A stretch of DNA of 64,000 nt. It comes from Roseateles_B sp041905785 (GTDB lineage: Bacteria; Pseudomonadota; Gammaproteobacteria; Burkholderiales; Burkholderiaceae_C). A program made the position numbers and the translations under genes. The notes under the pieces are model-generated. The model was not told the DNA's origin, did no database searches, and saw nothing but the letters and a program-made list of their open reading frames with translations. Every line of letters begins with the position of its first letter. Position 1 is the stretch's first letter. The stretch is from the NCBI GenBank assembly GCA_041905785.1, contig JAYRKJ010000005.1:124001-188000 (forward strand), read 5' to 3'. Of this stretch, positions 30,389-38,778 are shown in pieces.

Positions 30389-31480
30389 ATGAGCTTGCCG
30401 ATGCACGAGAACACGCCGGGCCGCCTCCAAGGCCTCTGGCCAGCACGCCCGCTGGCGCTGCTGGCCGGTCTGCTGGCCGCCTTGACGCTGATGGGCGCCA
30501 CGCCCGCAGCCCAGGCCCAGGCCCAGCAGGGAAGCCTGCGGGAGCGCATCCGTGAACGCATGGTCGAGCGACGCGAGGCGCGCAAGCCGGGGGCCGACAT
30601 GGACGCCGATCTGGCCACCCCCGGCACGCACAAGGGGCGGATCGAAGTCATGGAGCAGGAGCGCCTCTTCATGGTCCATGTGCCGCCCGGCCTGCGCCTG
30701 GGCCGGCCGCTGCCCATGGTCCTGGCCTTCCATGGCGGCGGCGGGAGCATGGAACTGCAGGCCGACGACAGCCGCTACGGATTGATCAGCAAGGCCGACA
30801 GTGCGGGCTTCATCGCGGTGTTCCCCAACGGCCAAAGCGGCCTGCCAGGGCACCATCTGGCCACCTGGAATGCCGGCGGCTGCTGTGGCACGGCCCGGGA
30901 CAGCGGCAGCGAGGACGTGGCCTTTGTCCGCGCGCTGATCGAGCATCTGCGCCAGCGCCTGCCGGTCGACGCCCGGCGCATTTACGCCGTCGGCATGTCC
31001 AATGGCGCCATGATGAGCCATCGCCTGGCCTGCGAGATGAGCGACCAGCTGGCCGGCATCGCGGCGGTGGCGGGCACCGACGCCACGTTCAGCTGCCATC
31101 CCAGGCGACCCATTGCCGTGCTGATGATCCATGCGCTGGACGACGACCATGTGCTCTACCAGGGCGGAGCCGGCCCAGACGCCTTTCGCGACAGCAGCAA
31201 GGTGATGGACTTCGTTTCAGTCCCGGAGACGGAACGCCGCTGGGCTCAGCGCAACCAGTGCAGCGGCACGCCGCAGCGCGTGCTGGACAAGCCCGGTGCC
31301 TGGTGCGAGCGCTACAGCAACTGCGCCGGCGGGGTGCAGGTCCAGCTGTGCACGACGCAGACCGGGGGGCACAGCTGGCCTGGGGCGGAGCGCAGCCGTC
31401 CCGGCAAGGCCCCGCCGTCCCAGGCCCTGGATGCCGACGACACCTTCTGGGACTTCTTCCAGGCGCAGCCTTTGCGCTGA
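30389..31480 (+). CDS. Secreted PHB-depolymerase/LpqC-type esterase
   Basis: A 363-residue alpha/beta-hydrolase of the polyhydroxybutyrate depolymerase/feruloyl esterase group. The signal peptide runs to around TPAAQAQAQ. The oxyanion region is LPMVLAFHGGGG, the nucleophile elbow GMSNGAMMSH (G-x-S-x-G), the acid HALDDDHVLYQGG and the His TGGHSWPG. An N-terminal Arg/Glu-rich stretch after the signal is unusual. Substrate could be short polyesters or aromatic esters. It follows the UreE-like gene by ~40 bp and may share its transcript. Confidence 0.85.
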   Translation: MSLPMHENTPGRLQGLWPARPLALLAGLLAALTLMGATPAAQAQAQQGSLRERIRERMVERREARKPGADMDADLATPGTHKGRIEVMEQERLFMVHVPPGLRLGRPLPMVLAFHGGGGSMELQADDSRYGLISKADSAGFIAVFPNGQSGLPGHHLATWNAGGCCGTARDSGSEDVAFVRALIEHLRQRLPVDARRIYAVGMSNGAMMSHRLACEMSDQLAGIAAVAGTDATFSCHPRRPIAVLMIHALDDDHVLYQGGAGPDAFRDSSKVMDFVSVPETERRWAQRNQCSGTPQRVLDKPGAWCERYSNCAGGVQVQLCTTQTGGHSWPGAERSRPGKAPPSQALDADDTFWDFFQAQPLR

Positions 31481-31500
31481 TCACGTCCAGCTGGTGCGAT

Positions 31501-31536
31501 GAAAAAAGCGCCATGCGCGCAACGGCGCATGGCGCT
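31501..31536 (-). terminator. Rho-independent terminator of the M4 protease gene
   Basis: A perfect 12-bp inverted repeat (AGCGCCATGCGC and its complement, 6-nt loop) is followed on the minus strand by a T6 run. It lies ~60 bp after the stop of the minus-strand protease gene. The plus strand has no T-run, so it serves the protease. Confidence 0.88.
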
Positions 31537-31597
31537 GGGGCCCGACGAGCAGGGCGCGGCGGCGTGTGAGCGCCGGCCGCGCCCCTGCCGTGCCGGC

Positions 31598-33967
31598 TTA
31601 CTTCGGCAGGGTGTAAGTCAGCGTGAAGTTGCCGCTGCCATCGTAGGAGTAGACCTCGATGTAGTAGTAGCCGGCAGTGCCGTTGTAGTTGATGGCCTCG
31701 GTCGAGGTGGAACCCTCGGAGCGCGCCACGATGGACCAACGGCCGCCCGTCCACTTGTAGAGGTAGAGGTCGAAGTCAGCGCCGGCCGGGCCGCTCAGGC
31801 TCATCTTGAAGGCGCCACCGCCGGTGCTCTGGTGGTAGCCAGGGCTGCCGCTGGGGTAGGTGGCAGAGCCGCCATCGCTCAGCGTGCCCGTCACCGTGGT
31901 GCTGCCGCCGCCGCCGCCGTTGACCGTCAGCGTGGCATTGCCGCTGGTGGTGCTGCCGTTGGCATTGGTGACGACCACGCTGAAGTTGGCGCCGTTGTCC
32001 GCCGTGGTGGTGGGGGGCGTCGTGTAGCTGGCCGAGGTGGCGCCACTGATGGCCGAGCCGTTCTTGCGCCATTGGTAGCTCATGGCGCTGCCGCTGGTGG
32101 CCGTGACCGAGAAGGTCGCCGGGTTGCCCGCGTTCACCGTCACACTTGCTGGCTGGCTCGTGATCACGGGCAGCGAGGTATCGCTGCTCTTGACGGTGAG
32201 GGTGGCGTTGGCGCTGGTCACGCTGCCCTTGGCATTGGTCACCACCACGCTGTAGAGCGCGCCGTTGTCTGCCGTGGTGGTGGGGGGCGTCGTGTAGCTG
32301 GCCGAGGTGGCGCCACTGATGGCCGTGCCGTTCTTGCGCCACTGGTAGCTCAGCGCCGTGTCGCTGCTGGCAGTGACGCTGAAGGTCGCGGTGGAGCCCA
32401 CCGTGACCGTCACACTGGCCGGCTGGCTGCTGATGGCCGGCAGTCCGTCGGAGGGCGGGTTCGGGCAGGTCACGCCGACCACGTTGAAGGCGCTGATGAC
32501 GTCAGCAACCGAGTAGCCTCGGCTTTGCGCTGCCTTCATGACCCCGCAGGAGCCATTGTTGAAGGTCTCGTCCTGGCCCCAGTACAGGCGGTTCGCGTCG
32601 GCGAAGATCTCGAAGGACTTGCGCGTGTTCCAGCCCGCCTTGTGGGACAGCGTGTAGAAGGCCTTGTTGTAGACGCCGGAGGTCAGGTGCACGTCCAGCG
32701 AGTCGGAGTAGTTCGAGGCATGGCTGATGGAACGCCCATCCTTGGTCGGCTCGTCCATATAGCGAAGGGCACCGGAAGCCTTGAAGATTTCGGCGCCGAC
32801 CAGCCAGTCATTGCTGCCGCGGTCGTAGTACTCGGCAGCCTCGCCGGCCATGTCGGAGAAGGCCTCGTTCATGCCGCCCGACTGCTTGGCGTAGGTCAGG
32901 CCCGAGTTCTGCTCGGTGAAGCCATGGCTGACCTCGTGCGAAGCCACGTCCAGCGACACCAGCGGATAGAAGGTGGAGGCGCCATCGCCGAAGTGCATGG
33001 CCGTGCCGTCCCAGAAGGCGTTCTCATAGCTGCTGCCGTAGTGCACGCGCATCTGCAGCTTCTGGCTGATGGGGCGCACATTCAGCCAGTCGCGGTACAT
33101 GCGGAACACGACGTTGCCGAAGTGGTGGGCATCGTTCAGCGGCGAGTAGGCGCCGTTGATCTGCTTCACGGTGTTGCGCGGGCAGGTGAAGCTGTGCGGC
33201 GTGCTGCCGGAGGTGCCGCCGTTCAGGTTGACGGTGGTCACATCGCTGCTGTCGAGCTTGCAGGTGCTGCCGCTTTGCGCAACGTCCAGATACGGACGGC
33301 CGCTGCTGCCGTACTCGTACATGCCCGTCTTCTGGTTGCCGCCGGGGCCGGTGCCGTCGGCATGGTTCAGACCTTCCCAGCGCTCGAGCACAGAGCCGGT
33401 GTTGGCGTCGATGAGGAAGAAGGGGCGGCTCAGCGTCTTCTCATGCCCGGTCAGCAGGGACACCTGGTAGACCAGCTGCGCCTTGTTCTGCTCGTTGAGG
33501 CGGACGAAGAGTTGGGCCTGCTCATTGCGCGAATCCACAGCGCGGACCAGCCCTCGCACCTGGGCGAGTACGGAGGACTGGCTCAATGCCGGCCGTGCGT
33601 TGGCCAGGTCCTGCTCGATCTTGCTGACCAGCACGCCGGTGAACTTCGAAGCGGGTGCGCTGAGCCCCTGGCCGCTGGCGCGATGCTCGACAATGCCATG
33701 GCCCCAGACGGGAACGCCCTGGAACAGTTGTTGATGGCGCGTCACCACCAGGCCGTTGGCATAGGTCTGGCTGCGCAGGGCGCGCAGTTCCTCGGCGCGC
33801 AGGCCCAGCGCGCTGGCGCCTTGGGCGCCTGGCGCGAGGTGCTGGCCTGCCGCGGCGTTCTTGCCCAGGCCCAGATCGATGCGTTCTGCGGCCAGCGCCT
33901 GCGTGGCCGAGGCCACCGCTGCCAAAGCGAACAGGGTTCGCAGTGCTTCAGATGTTTTCTTGCTCAT
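31598..33967 (-). CDS. Secreted M4-family (thermolysin-like) metalloprotease with two Ig-like and one PPC domain
   Basis: A 789-residue secreted zinc protease. Signal peptide, then an inhibitory propeptide (FTP/PepSY, ~residues 30-190), then the catalytic domain with zinc site HEVSH (344-348) and third ligand Glu368 in GGMNEAFSD. Two nearly identical Ig-like repeats and a C-terminal pre-peptidase (PPC) domain with ADFDLYLYKW follow. The start MSKKTSEAL opens the signal peptide. PPC tails are commonly removed after type II secretion. The Ig repeats are encoded by a 270-bp duplication. Confidence 0.93.
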   Translation of the reverse strand: MSKKTSEALRTLFALAAVASATQALAAERIDLGLGKNAAAGQHLAPGAQGASALGLRAEELRALRSQTYANGLVVTRHQQLFQGVPVWGHGIVEHRASGQGLSAPASKFTGVLVSKIEQDLANARPALSQSSVLAQVRGLVRAVDSRNEQAQLFVRLNEQNKAQLVYQVSLLTGHEKTLSRPFFLIDANTGSVLERWEGLNHADGTGPGGNQKTGMYEYGSSGRPYLDVAQSGSTCKLDSSDVTTVNLNGGTSGSTPHSFTCPRNTVKQINGAYSPLNDAHHFGNVVFRMYRDWLNVRPISQKLQMRVHYGSSYENAFWDGTAMHFGDGASTFYPLVSLDVASHEVSHGFTEQNSGLTYAKQSGGMNEAFSDMAGEAAEYYDRGSNDWLVGAEIFKASGALRYMDEPTKDGRSISHASNYSDSLDVHLTSGVYNKAFYTLSHKAGWNTRKSFEIFADANRLYWGQDETFNNGSCGVMKAAQSRGYSVADVISAFNVVGVTCPNPPSDGLPAISSQPASVTVTVGSTATFSVTASSDTALSYQWRKNGTAISGATSASYTTPPTTTADNGALYSVVVTNAKGSVTSANATLTVKSSDTSLPVITSQPASVTVNAGNPATFSVTATSGSAMSYQWRKNGSAISGATSASYTTPPTTTADNGANFSVVVTNANGSTTSGNATLTVNGGGGGSTTVTGTLSDGGSATYPSGSPGYHQSTGGGAFKMSLSGPAGADFDLYLYKWTGGRWSIVARSEGSTSTEAINYNGTAGYYYIEVYSYDGSGNFTLTYTLPK
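31990..32380 (-). repeat. Internal 270-bp-period duplication inside the M4 protease gene
   Basis: The DNA encoding the two Ig-like repeats is almost identical over ~90-100 bp cores (from 31991 and from 32261, offset exactly 270 bp, i.e. 90 residues). The near identity includes silent positions, which indicates a recent or homogenised duplication. Confidence 0.8.
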
Positions 33968-34397
33968 TGCTTGTCTCGCTTGCTCTATGGATGAAAGTGC
34001 CGGCAACCCTTCGGTTGCCTGAGCGGGACTTCTGTCAATGGCCCAGTCGCCCGCCGAATCGAGCGGACTGATGCCTTGCCAGAGCCTCCCAGACAGCGGG
34101 GGCCTGGCATGCAGCCATGCAGAAGCTGTTGCTTGCAAGTTCAGCGCGGAGCTGGCGCGTATCCCTCAGCATGTCGACACCTGCCGCCTTGGCCTACAGG
34201 GTGCCGTGGGCCGAGCGCTCTCGCGATGCGGGGCTCAACCTCGGTGTTTGGGCGGACTATTTCGCCATTCGCGCTCCTGCACTTGTACAAATTGCGCCCC
34301 ACGCAGCCAAATGCGTACAAATGGAACGCAACCTCGGGATACCTCGCCCCCCCTGAATACCCGCAGCGATGCGCGCGCCACCTTTGCGCGATGAATC
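33968..34397 (-). promoter_or_regulatory. Long upstream region of the M4 protease gene with an inverted GTAC-containing motif
   Basis: No gene is seen in this stretch. It holds CTTGTACAAATTGCGCCCC at 34282-34300, and a second copy in opposite orientation ending in GCGTACAA at 34306-34320 (TTGTACGCATTTGGC on the minus strand). The latter 15-mer is identical to a site upstream of the second protease. A related CTTGTAC site is also found upstream of the M64 protease. The motif is a candidate shared regulatory element. Confidence 0.45.
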
Positions 34398-34426
34398 AAA
34401 AAAAAGCACCGATGGGCATCGGTGCT
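34398..34426 (-). terminator. Strong Rho-independent terminator, 3' side of the second protease gene
   Basis: A perfect 10-bp stem (AGCACCGATG with CATCGGTGCT, two-base loop) ends in eight T residues on the minus strand. It lies ~155 bp after the stop of the HExxH protein gene. Two further hairpins, at 34467-34487 (GGCGGCAT arms) and 34515-34531 (TTCGGCG arms), lie between the stop and this terminator, so the transcript has a structured 3' end. Confidence 0.85.
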
Positions 34427-34580
34427 GAAGGAAAGAGCAAGCCGGCGGCATTCAGGGACTGCCGATGGCGGCATCCATGATGCCGCCTCCTTGCCTGGCA
34501 GGCTTGTATGAAATTTCGGCGGATCGCCGAAGGCAGCACAAGCGTCCAGTGCTTTTCGTCGTTAGTTTGATGCGGCGTCC

Positions 34581-36362
34581 TCAGGGGTACAGCGAGTACT
34601 TGAGCGTGTAGGACCCGCTGCCGGAATAGGACTTCAGCAGCAGGTAGTAGCGCCCGGAGTCGCCCACGTAGCTGATGGACTCCGTCGCCGTCGGTCCCTC
34701 GGACTTGGCGACGATGGACCAGCTGCTGCCCACCTGCTTGTAGAGGTAGATGTCGAAGTCCGCGCTGGCGGGACCCGTCAGGTTGAAGCGGAAGTTGTAG
34801 CGACCCGGGATTTGCCAGTAGCCAGGGCTGGCGCTCGGAATGCGTGCCGACCCGCGGGCGCTCAGCGTGCCGGTGACGGTGGTGCCGGTATCCGTGGGGC
34901 CATTGACCACGATGGTCGCCTGCGCGCTGCGGCTGCTGTCCGCCTGGCTGGTGGCTTTGACGTGGAAGGTGCCCAGCTTGGCGGGCGCGGTGTAGAGACC
35001 GCTGGCGCTGATGCTGCCGCCGTCAGGCTCCACCACCGACCAGCTCACCGCGGTGTTGCCGCTGCCGGTGACGGTCGCCGAGAAGGCCTGGGTCGCGTTC
35101 ATGCTCAGCGTGGCGTTGGCGGGACTGACGCTGATCTGCACTGCCGCCGGGTTCACCGTCAGGCTGGCCGCGACGCTGGCCACGGAGCCCAGGCTGTTGC
35201 TGACCACCACGTGGTAGCTGCCGGCGTCGGCCGCTTGCGCGCTGGCGATGCTGTAGCTGGCCGCGTTACCGTTGGCGGGCACGTCCCCGCCGTTCTTGCG
35301 CCACTGGTAGCTCAGTCCGCCGCCGCTGGCCGTCACGCTGAAGCGGGCGCTCTGACCGGCGCTAACCACGACATTCTGCGGCTGACTGCTGATCACGGGC
35401 GATGTGACCGCGCCCGAAGTCATGCAGTGCTCGCTGATGCGGGTGGGGAACTTGTAGCCGCTGAAGTCCTCCAGGATGGCCAGGTTCTCTGGTGCGTAGA
35501 CGCGGTTGATCAGGGCGGGCACCTTGCTGCTGCCCAGCTTGGCGGCGTACGGCTCGGACTGCGTGATGAAGTAGGCCGTGCGCAGGAACTGCACCAGCAC
35601 GTACTTGCGCAAGGTGGCATCGCTCTTGAGCTTGGCGTAGTAGCCGGCGTGGCCTGACTTGGCGACGCGCAGGTAGAGCTGCAGATAGCTGAGGTTGGTC
35701 AGGGCGATGTCCCGGGCGTTGCTCGCGCCGATGCCGTCGATGAACTCGGCCACGGCCAGGGACGCGGGCAGTCCCATCAGGCCCGCGTTGAGCTCGGCCG
35801 TCACGCCCTGCAGGTGATAGTCGCCCTGGGCGCTGTCCTTGAGATAGAGGTTGTCCATGTCCGAGGACGCGTCATCCTTGATCAGCGCCAGGATCTCCTT
35901 GCGCGGGAAGCCGCCTTCGGCGTCATAGAGCTGAAACTTGAGGAACTGGGTCGTGTCGTCGATCCAGGACGAGCTGTAGCTGTTCCATTGCGTGCGGCTG
36001 CCGTCCAGGTCCCACATATGGGTTTCCTCGTGGATGGCCACCATCAGGGACTCGGCCAGCTTGTTGAAGCTGCTGGTGTCCACGAAGCCCTTGAAGTACT
36101 GGTCGTTGGCCTGTGCCTGCGCCAGCGCCTTGCCGCTGGGCCAACGCCGGCCGTACACACCGGTGATGGTGGACAGCCAGTTGCTGCCATTGAAGCCGGC
36201 CTTGAGGTCGCTGACGTCAGCGCGCAGGTTGAGCGCTTCGCTGTAGCAGAAACTGCCTTTGTCGATGTCGCCCAGCACGATGGCGGCAGGGCCGGCAGAT
36301 CCGGACTGTGGGAACAAGAGGGCACCGGCCAGCAGGCCGGTGCCAAGGAGTCGAGCGAGCAT
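34581..36362 (-). CDS. Secreted HExxH putative metallopeptidase with Ig-like and PPC domains
   Basis: A ~593-residue exported protein of no family I recognise. A signal peptide (MLARLLGTGLLAGALLF) is followed by a ~340-residue N-terminal domain containing HEETH at residues 111-115 and a candidate third ligand Glu190 in TAELNAGL. An Ig-like domain (SYQWRKNGGD), a Big-2-like domain (SPANATLSMNATQAFSATVTG) and a C-terminal PPC domain (ADFDIYLYKQ) follow, the last shared with the two other proteases of the window. The start has a GGAG nine bases upstream; an in-frame ATG five codons earlier is possible. It diverges from nasT. Confidence 0.75.
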   Translation of the reverse strand: MLARLLGTGLLAGALLFPQSGSAGPAAIVLGDIDKGSFCYSEALNLRADVSDLKAGFNGSNWLSTITGVYGRRWPSGKALAQAQANDQYFKGFVDTSSFNKLAESLMVAIHEETHMWDLDGSRTQWNSYSSSWIDDTTQFLKFQLYDAEGGFPRKEILALIKDDASSDMDNLYLKDSAQGDYHLQGVTAELNAGLMGLPASLAVAEFIDGIGASNARDIALTNLSYLQLYLRVAKSGHAGYYAKLKSDATLRKYVLVQFLRTAYFITQSEPYAAKLGSSKVPALINRVYAPENLAILEDFSGYKFPTRISEHCMTSGAVTSPVISSQPQNVVVSAGQSARFSVTASGGGLSYQWRKNGGDVPANGNAASYSIASAQAADAGSYHVVVSNSLGSVASVAASLTVNPAAVQISVSPANATLSMNATQAFSATVTGSGNTAVSWSVVEPDGGSISASGLYTAPAKLGTFHVKATSQADSSRSAQATIVVNGPTDTGTTVTGTLSARGSARIPSASPGYWQIPGRYNFRFNLTGPASADFDIYLYKQVGSSWSIVAKSEGPTATESISYVGDSGRYYLLLKSYSGSGSYTLKYSLYP

Positions 36363-36595
36363 GAGAGCAGTCTCCATGGATGGCAGAGAGGGCATCGCAG
36401 CCCCGGATCGCGGGGCTGCACGGGGGATCCCTCGCTGGCGGTTCCGACCAAGGAGGCCCGAGGTACGGGGCATCTGCTTGGGACCCCCTTTTGTGCCCTG
36501 CATGATGCCTGGCAGCCCCGGGACTGGCTTGTACGCATTTGGCCCTGACCGGTGATGCCGGGCCAAAACGGCATGGAACTTGCGAAGTCCACTGC

Positions 36596-37216
36596 ATGGA
36601 CAGTCATGGATACACAGCGCCACCCGGCATGCGCGGCATTCGCGTGCTGCTGATCGAAGACGGCGTGGCCAGCCCCCAGCTCCTGCGGCAGGAGCTGCAG
36701 CAGCTGGGCTGCGAGGTGCTGGGCACGGTGGATAGCGCCGCGCTGATCCACGACTGCGTGCAAAGGCTGCAGCCCGACGTGGTGATCGTCAACGCCGACT
36801 CGCCCACGCGAGACACGCTGGAGAACCTGGCAGCCGTCAACGACGCGCTGCCGCGCCCCGTGGTGGTGTTCGCCGAAGACCCGGCGGACGCCCCCATGCG
36901 CCGGGCGCTGCAGGCCGGCGTGAGCGCCTATGTGGTGGCGGGGCTGCAGCCGCAACGCCTGGCGCCCGTGCTGCAGGTGGCCATCGCGCGCTTCGAGCAA
37001 GACCTGGCCCTGCGTCGGGAACTGGACCGCGCCCAGGCCCAGCTGGCCGCGCGCAAGACCATCGAGCGAGCCAAGGGCATCCTGATGCAGGAGGCCGGCC
37101 TGGACGAAGAGGCCGCCTACCAGCGCCTGCGCAAGCTGGCCATGGACCGCAAGCTGCCCATGGCCGAGCTGGCAGCCCGCATCATCGAGGCGCAGTCCCT
37201 GCTGCGCCCCACATGA
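36596..37216 (+). CDS. nasT: NasT: receiver-ANTAR transcription antiterminator
   Basis: A ~206-residue regulator of nitrate assimilation. An N-terminal pseudo-receiver (IRVLLIEDG, VVIVNADSPTRDTL) is followed by a short coiled-coil and a C-terminal ANTAR domain (RKTIERAKGILMQEAGLDEEAAYQRLRKLAMDR). The ANTAR domain binds paired RNA hairpins with hexanucleotide loops and prevents termination. Exactly such a leader follows this gene, ahead of nrtA. NasT is normally held inactive by the nitrate sensor NasS, which is not seen here. The start may instead be the ATG eleven codons downstream (MRGIRVLL). Confidence 0.92.
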   Translation: MDSHGYTAPPGMRGIRVLLIEDGVASPQLLRQELQQLGCEVLGTVDSAALIHDCVQRLQPDVVIVNADSPTRDTLENLAAVNDALPRPVVVFAEDPADAPMRRALQAGVSAYVVAGLQPQRLAPVLQVAIARFEQDLALRRELDRAQAQLAARKTIERAKGILMQEAGLDEEAAYQRLRKLAMDRKLPMAELAARIIEAQSLLRPT

Positions 37217-37223
37217 GGCGCCA

Positions 37224-37240
37224 GCGCACCAAGCCGATGC
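37224..37240 (+). promoter_or_regulatory. NtrC-like enhancer site
   Basis: CGCACC-N5-GATGCA matches the NtrC consensus TGCACC-N5-GGTGCA at 10 of 12 bases. It sits ~108 bp upstream of the predicted sigma-54 start site. A second, weaker half-site (GGTGCA) lies ~20 bp downstream. The position is typical of NtrC enhancers. Confidence 0.5.
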
Positions 37241-37313
37241 ATGCCGTGCTTGTTGCGGTGCATCAAGAGCGGGCAAGCGTCGGTGCCGGGCGATGAATGC
37301 GACGAATCCGGGC

Positions 37314-37329
37314 TGGCACGCTTCCTGCT
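37314..37329 (+). promoter_or_regulatory. Sigma-54 (-24/-12) promoter of the nitrate assimilation operon
   Basis: TGGCACGCTTCCTGCT matches the consensus TGGCACGNNNNTTGCW at all but one fixed position, with correct 10-bp spacing between GG and GC. The expected start of transcription is about 37340, four bases before the first ANTAR hairpin, so the RNA device lies at the very 5' end of the transcript. Confidence 0.75.
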
Positions 37330-37343
37330 GAATGTTCCGTGAA

Positions 37344-37411
37344 GACCACAAAGGCGTGGTCATCGACGAGGAGCCGAGCGCATCGGCCTCCCTACCGGAC
37401 AAAGGCGTCCG
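37344..37411 (+). promoter_or_regulatory. ANTAR (NasT-binding) two-hairpin RNA element
   Basis: Two hairpins share the same hexaloop AAAGGC. Hairpin 1 (37344-37361) has stem GACCAC/GTGGTC, and hairpin 2 (37396-37411) has stem CGGAC/GTCCG. ANTAR substrates need two stem-loops with six-base loops carrying A at position 1 and G at position 4, which both have. A third small stem (GCCGA/TCGGC, about 37372-37386) lies between them. Hairpin 2 uses bases that would otherwise form the 5' arm of the terminator downstream. Confidence 0.88.
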
Positions 37412-37467
37412 ACCTCTGAGCCGCGCTTCGCCGCCCGGCGAGCAGGTCGCGACGCCCTTTTCGTTTT
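37401..37467 (+). terminator. Leader terminator controlled by the ANTAR hairpins
   Basis: The 5' arm AAAGGCGTCCGACCT (37401-37415) can pair with AGGTCG-C-GACGCC(C)TTT (from 37444), leaving one bulged C, followed by a T-rich run (CTTTTCGTTTT). The arm starts with the loop of ANTAR hairpin 2, so the two structures exclude one another. NasT binding would favour the hairpins and read-through into nrtA. Confidence 0.8.
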
Positions 37468-37491
37468 ACCGCCGTCTTCAGGAGAACACGC

Positions 37492-38736
37492 ATGTCCCGC
37501 AGCCACAAGGAGGGCTTGATGAGCCAGGAACGCCGCCAGATGCTCGGAGCCGCCATCGGCACCGCCGCCAGCCTGAGCCTGCCCCAGGCCTGGGCCGCCG
37601 GTTCGGACAAGCCGGAGAAGGAGGAAGTCCGCATCGGCTTCATCCCGCTGACTGACTGCGCCTCCGTCGTGATGGCCTCGGTGCTGGGCTTTGATCGCAA
37701 GTACGGCATTCGCATCGTGCCCAGCAAGGAAGCCTCCTGGGCCGCCGTGCGCGACAAGCTGGTCAACGGGGACCTGGACATGGCTCACGTGCTCTATGGC
37801 CTGGTCTACGGCCTGCACCTGGGTGTTTCCGGTCCCAAGAAGGACATGGCCGTGCTGATGACCCTGAACCGCAACGGCCAAGCCATCACGCTGTCCAAGA
37901 AGCTGGCCGACAAGGGCGCGGTCGATGGCGCCTCGCTGGCCAAGCTGATGAGCACCGACAAGCGCGAGTACAGCTTCGCCCACACTTTTCCGACGGGCAC
38001 CCACGCCATGTGGCTCTACTACTGGCTGGCGGCGCACGGCGTGCACCCCTGGGGCGGCGCCAAGGTCATCACCGTGCCGCCGCCGCAAATGGTCGCGAAC
38101 ATGCGCGTCGGCAATATGGACGGCTACTGCGTGGGCGAGCCCTGGAACCATCGCGCCATCATGGACGGCATCGGCATCACCGCGGCCACCAGCCAGGACA
38201 TCTGGCCCGACCACCCCGAGAAGGTGCTGGGCAGCAGCGGCGACTTCGTGAAGAAGTACCCCAATACCGCCCGCGCCGTGATCATGGCCGTGCTGGAGGC
38301 CAGCCGGTGGATAGACGCCGGCCTGCAGAACAAGCTGAAGATGGCCGACACCATCGCCGACAAGAGCTACGTCAACACCAGCGTGGATGCCATCAACCAG
38401 CGCATCCTCGGCCGCTACCAGAACGGCCTGGGCAGGACCTGGGACGACCCCAAGCACATGAAGTTCTTCGACGACGGCGCGGTGAACTTCCCCTATCTCT
38501 CCGACGGCATGTGGTTCCTCACCCAGCACAAGCGCTGGGGCCTGATCAAGGACCACCCCGACTATCTGGGCGTTGCCAAGCAGATCAACCAGGTGGACCT
38601 CTACCGCGAGGCCGCCTCGCAGCTCAAGATCAGCGCGCCCAAGGACCCCATGCGCAGCAGCAAGTTGATCGACGGCACCGTCTGGGACGGCAGGGAGCCC
38701 GCCCGTTATGCCGAGGGTTTCAAGCTCAAGGCCTGA
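37492..38736 (+). CDS. nrtA: Nitrate ABC transporter substrate-binding protein
   Basis: A 414-residue nitrate/nitrite-binding protein of the NrtA family. The N-terminus has a Tat-like twin arginine (ERRQMLG) followed by a hydrophobic stretch ending PQAWAAG. Family stretches EEVRIGFIPLTDCASVVMA, MGNMDGYCVGEPWN-type ligand-site residues (here VGNMDGYCVGEPWN) and a C-terminal YAEGFKLK are present. GGAG lies eight bases before the ATG. It heads the structural part of the operon behind the attenuator. A Tat signal would argue for export, unlike the cytoplasmic paralogue NasS. Confidence 0.93.
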   Translation: MSRSHKEGLMSQERRQMLGAAIGTAASLSLPQAWAAGSDKPEKEEVRIGFIPLTDCASVVMASVLGFDRKYGIRIVPSKEASWAAVRDKLVNGDLDMAHVLYGLVYGLHLGVSGPKKDMAVLMTLNRNGQAITLSKKLADKGAVDGASLAKLMSTDKREYSFAHTFPTGTHAMWLYYWLAAHGVHPWGGAKVITVPPPQMVANMRVGNMDGYCVGEPWNHRAIMDGIGITAATSQDIWPDHPEKVLGSSGDFVKKYPNTARAVIMAVLEASRWIDAGLQNKLKMADTIADKSYVNTSVDAINQRILGRYQNGLGRTWDDPKHMKFFDDGAVNFPYLSDGMWFLTQHKRWGLIKDHPDYLGVAKQINQVDLYREAASQLKISAPKDPMRSSKLIDGTVWDGREPARYAEGFKLKA

Positions 38737-38778
38737 GCCAGCCTCCACAACGAACAGCGCATGAAGCAAGGAGTATCC

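Noticed and set aside
31990..32380. Repeats considered as a CRISPR or transposon remnant
   Set aside because: The repeats keep the reading frame and encode Ig-like domains of the M4 protease, so they are a domain duplication.
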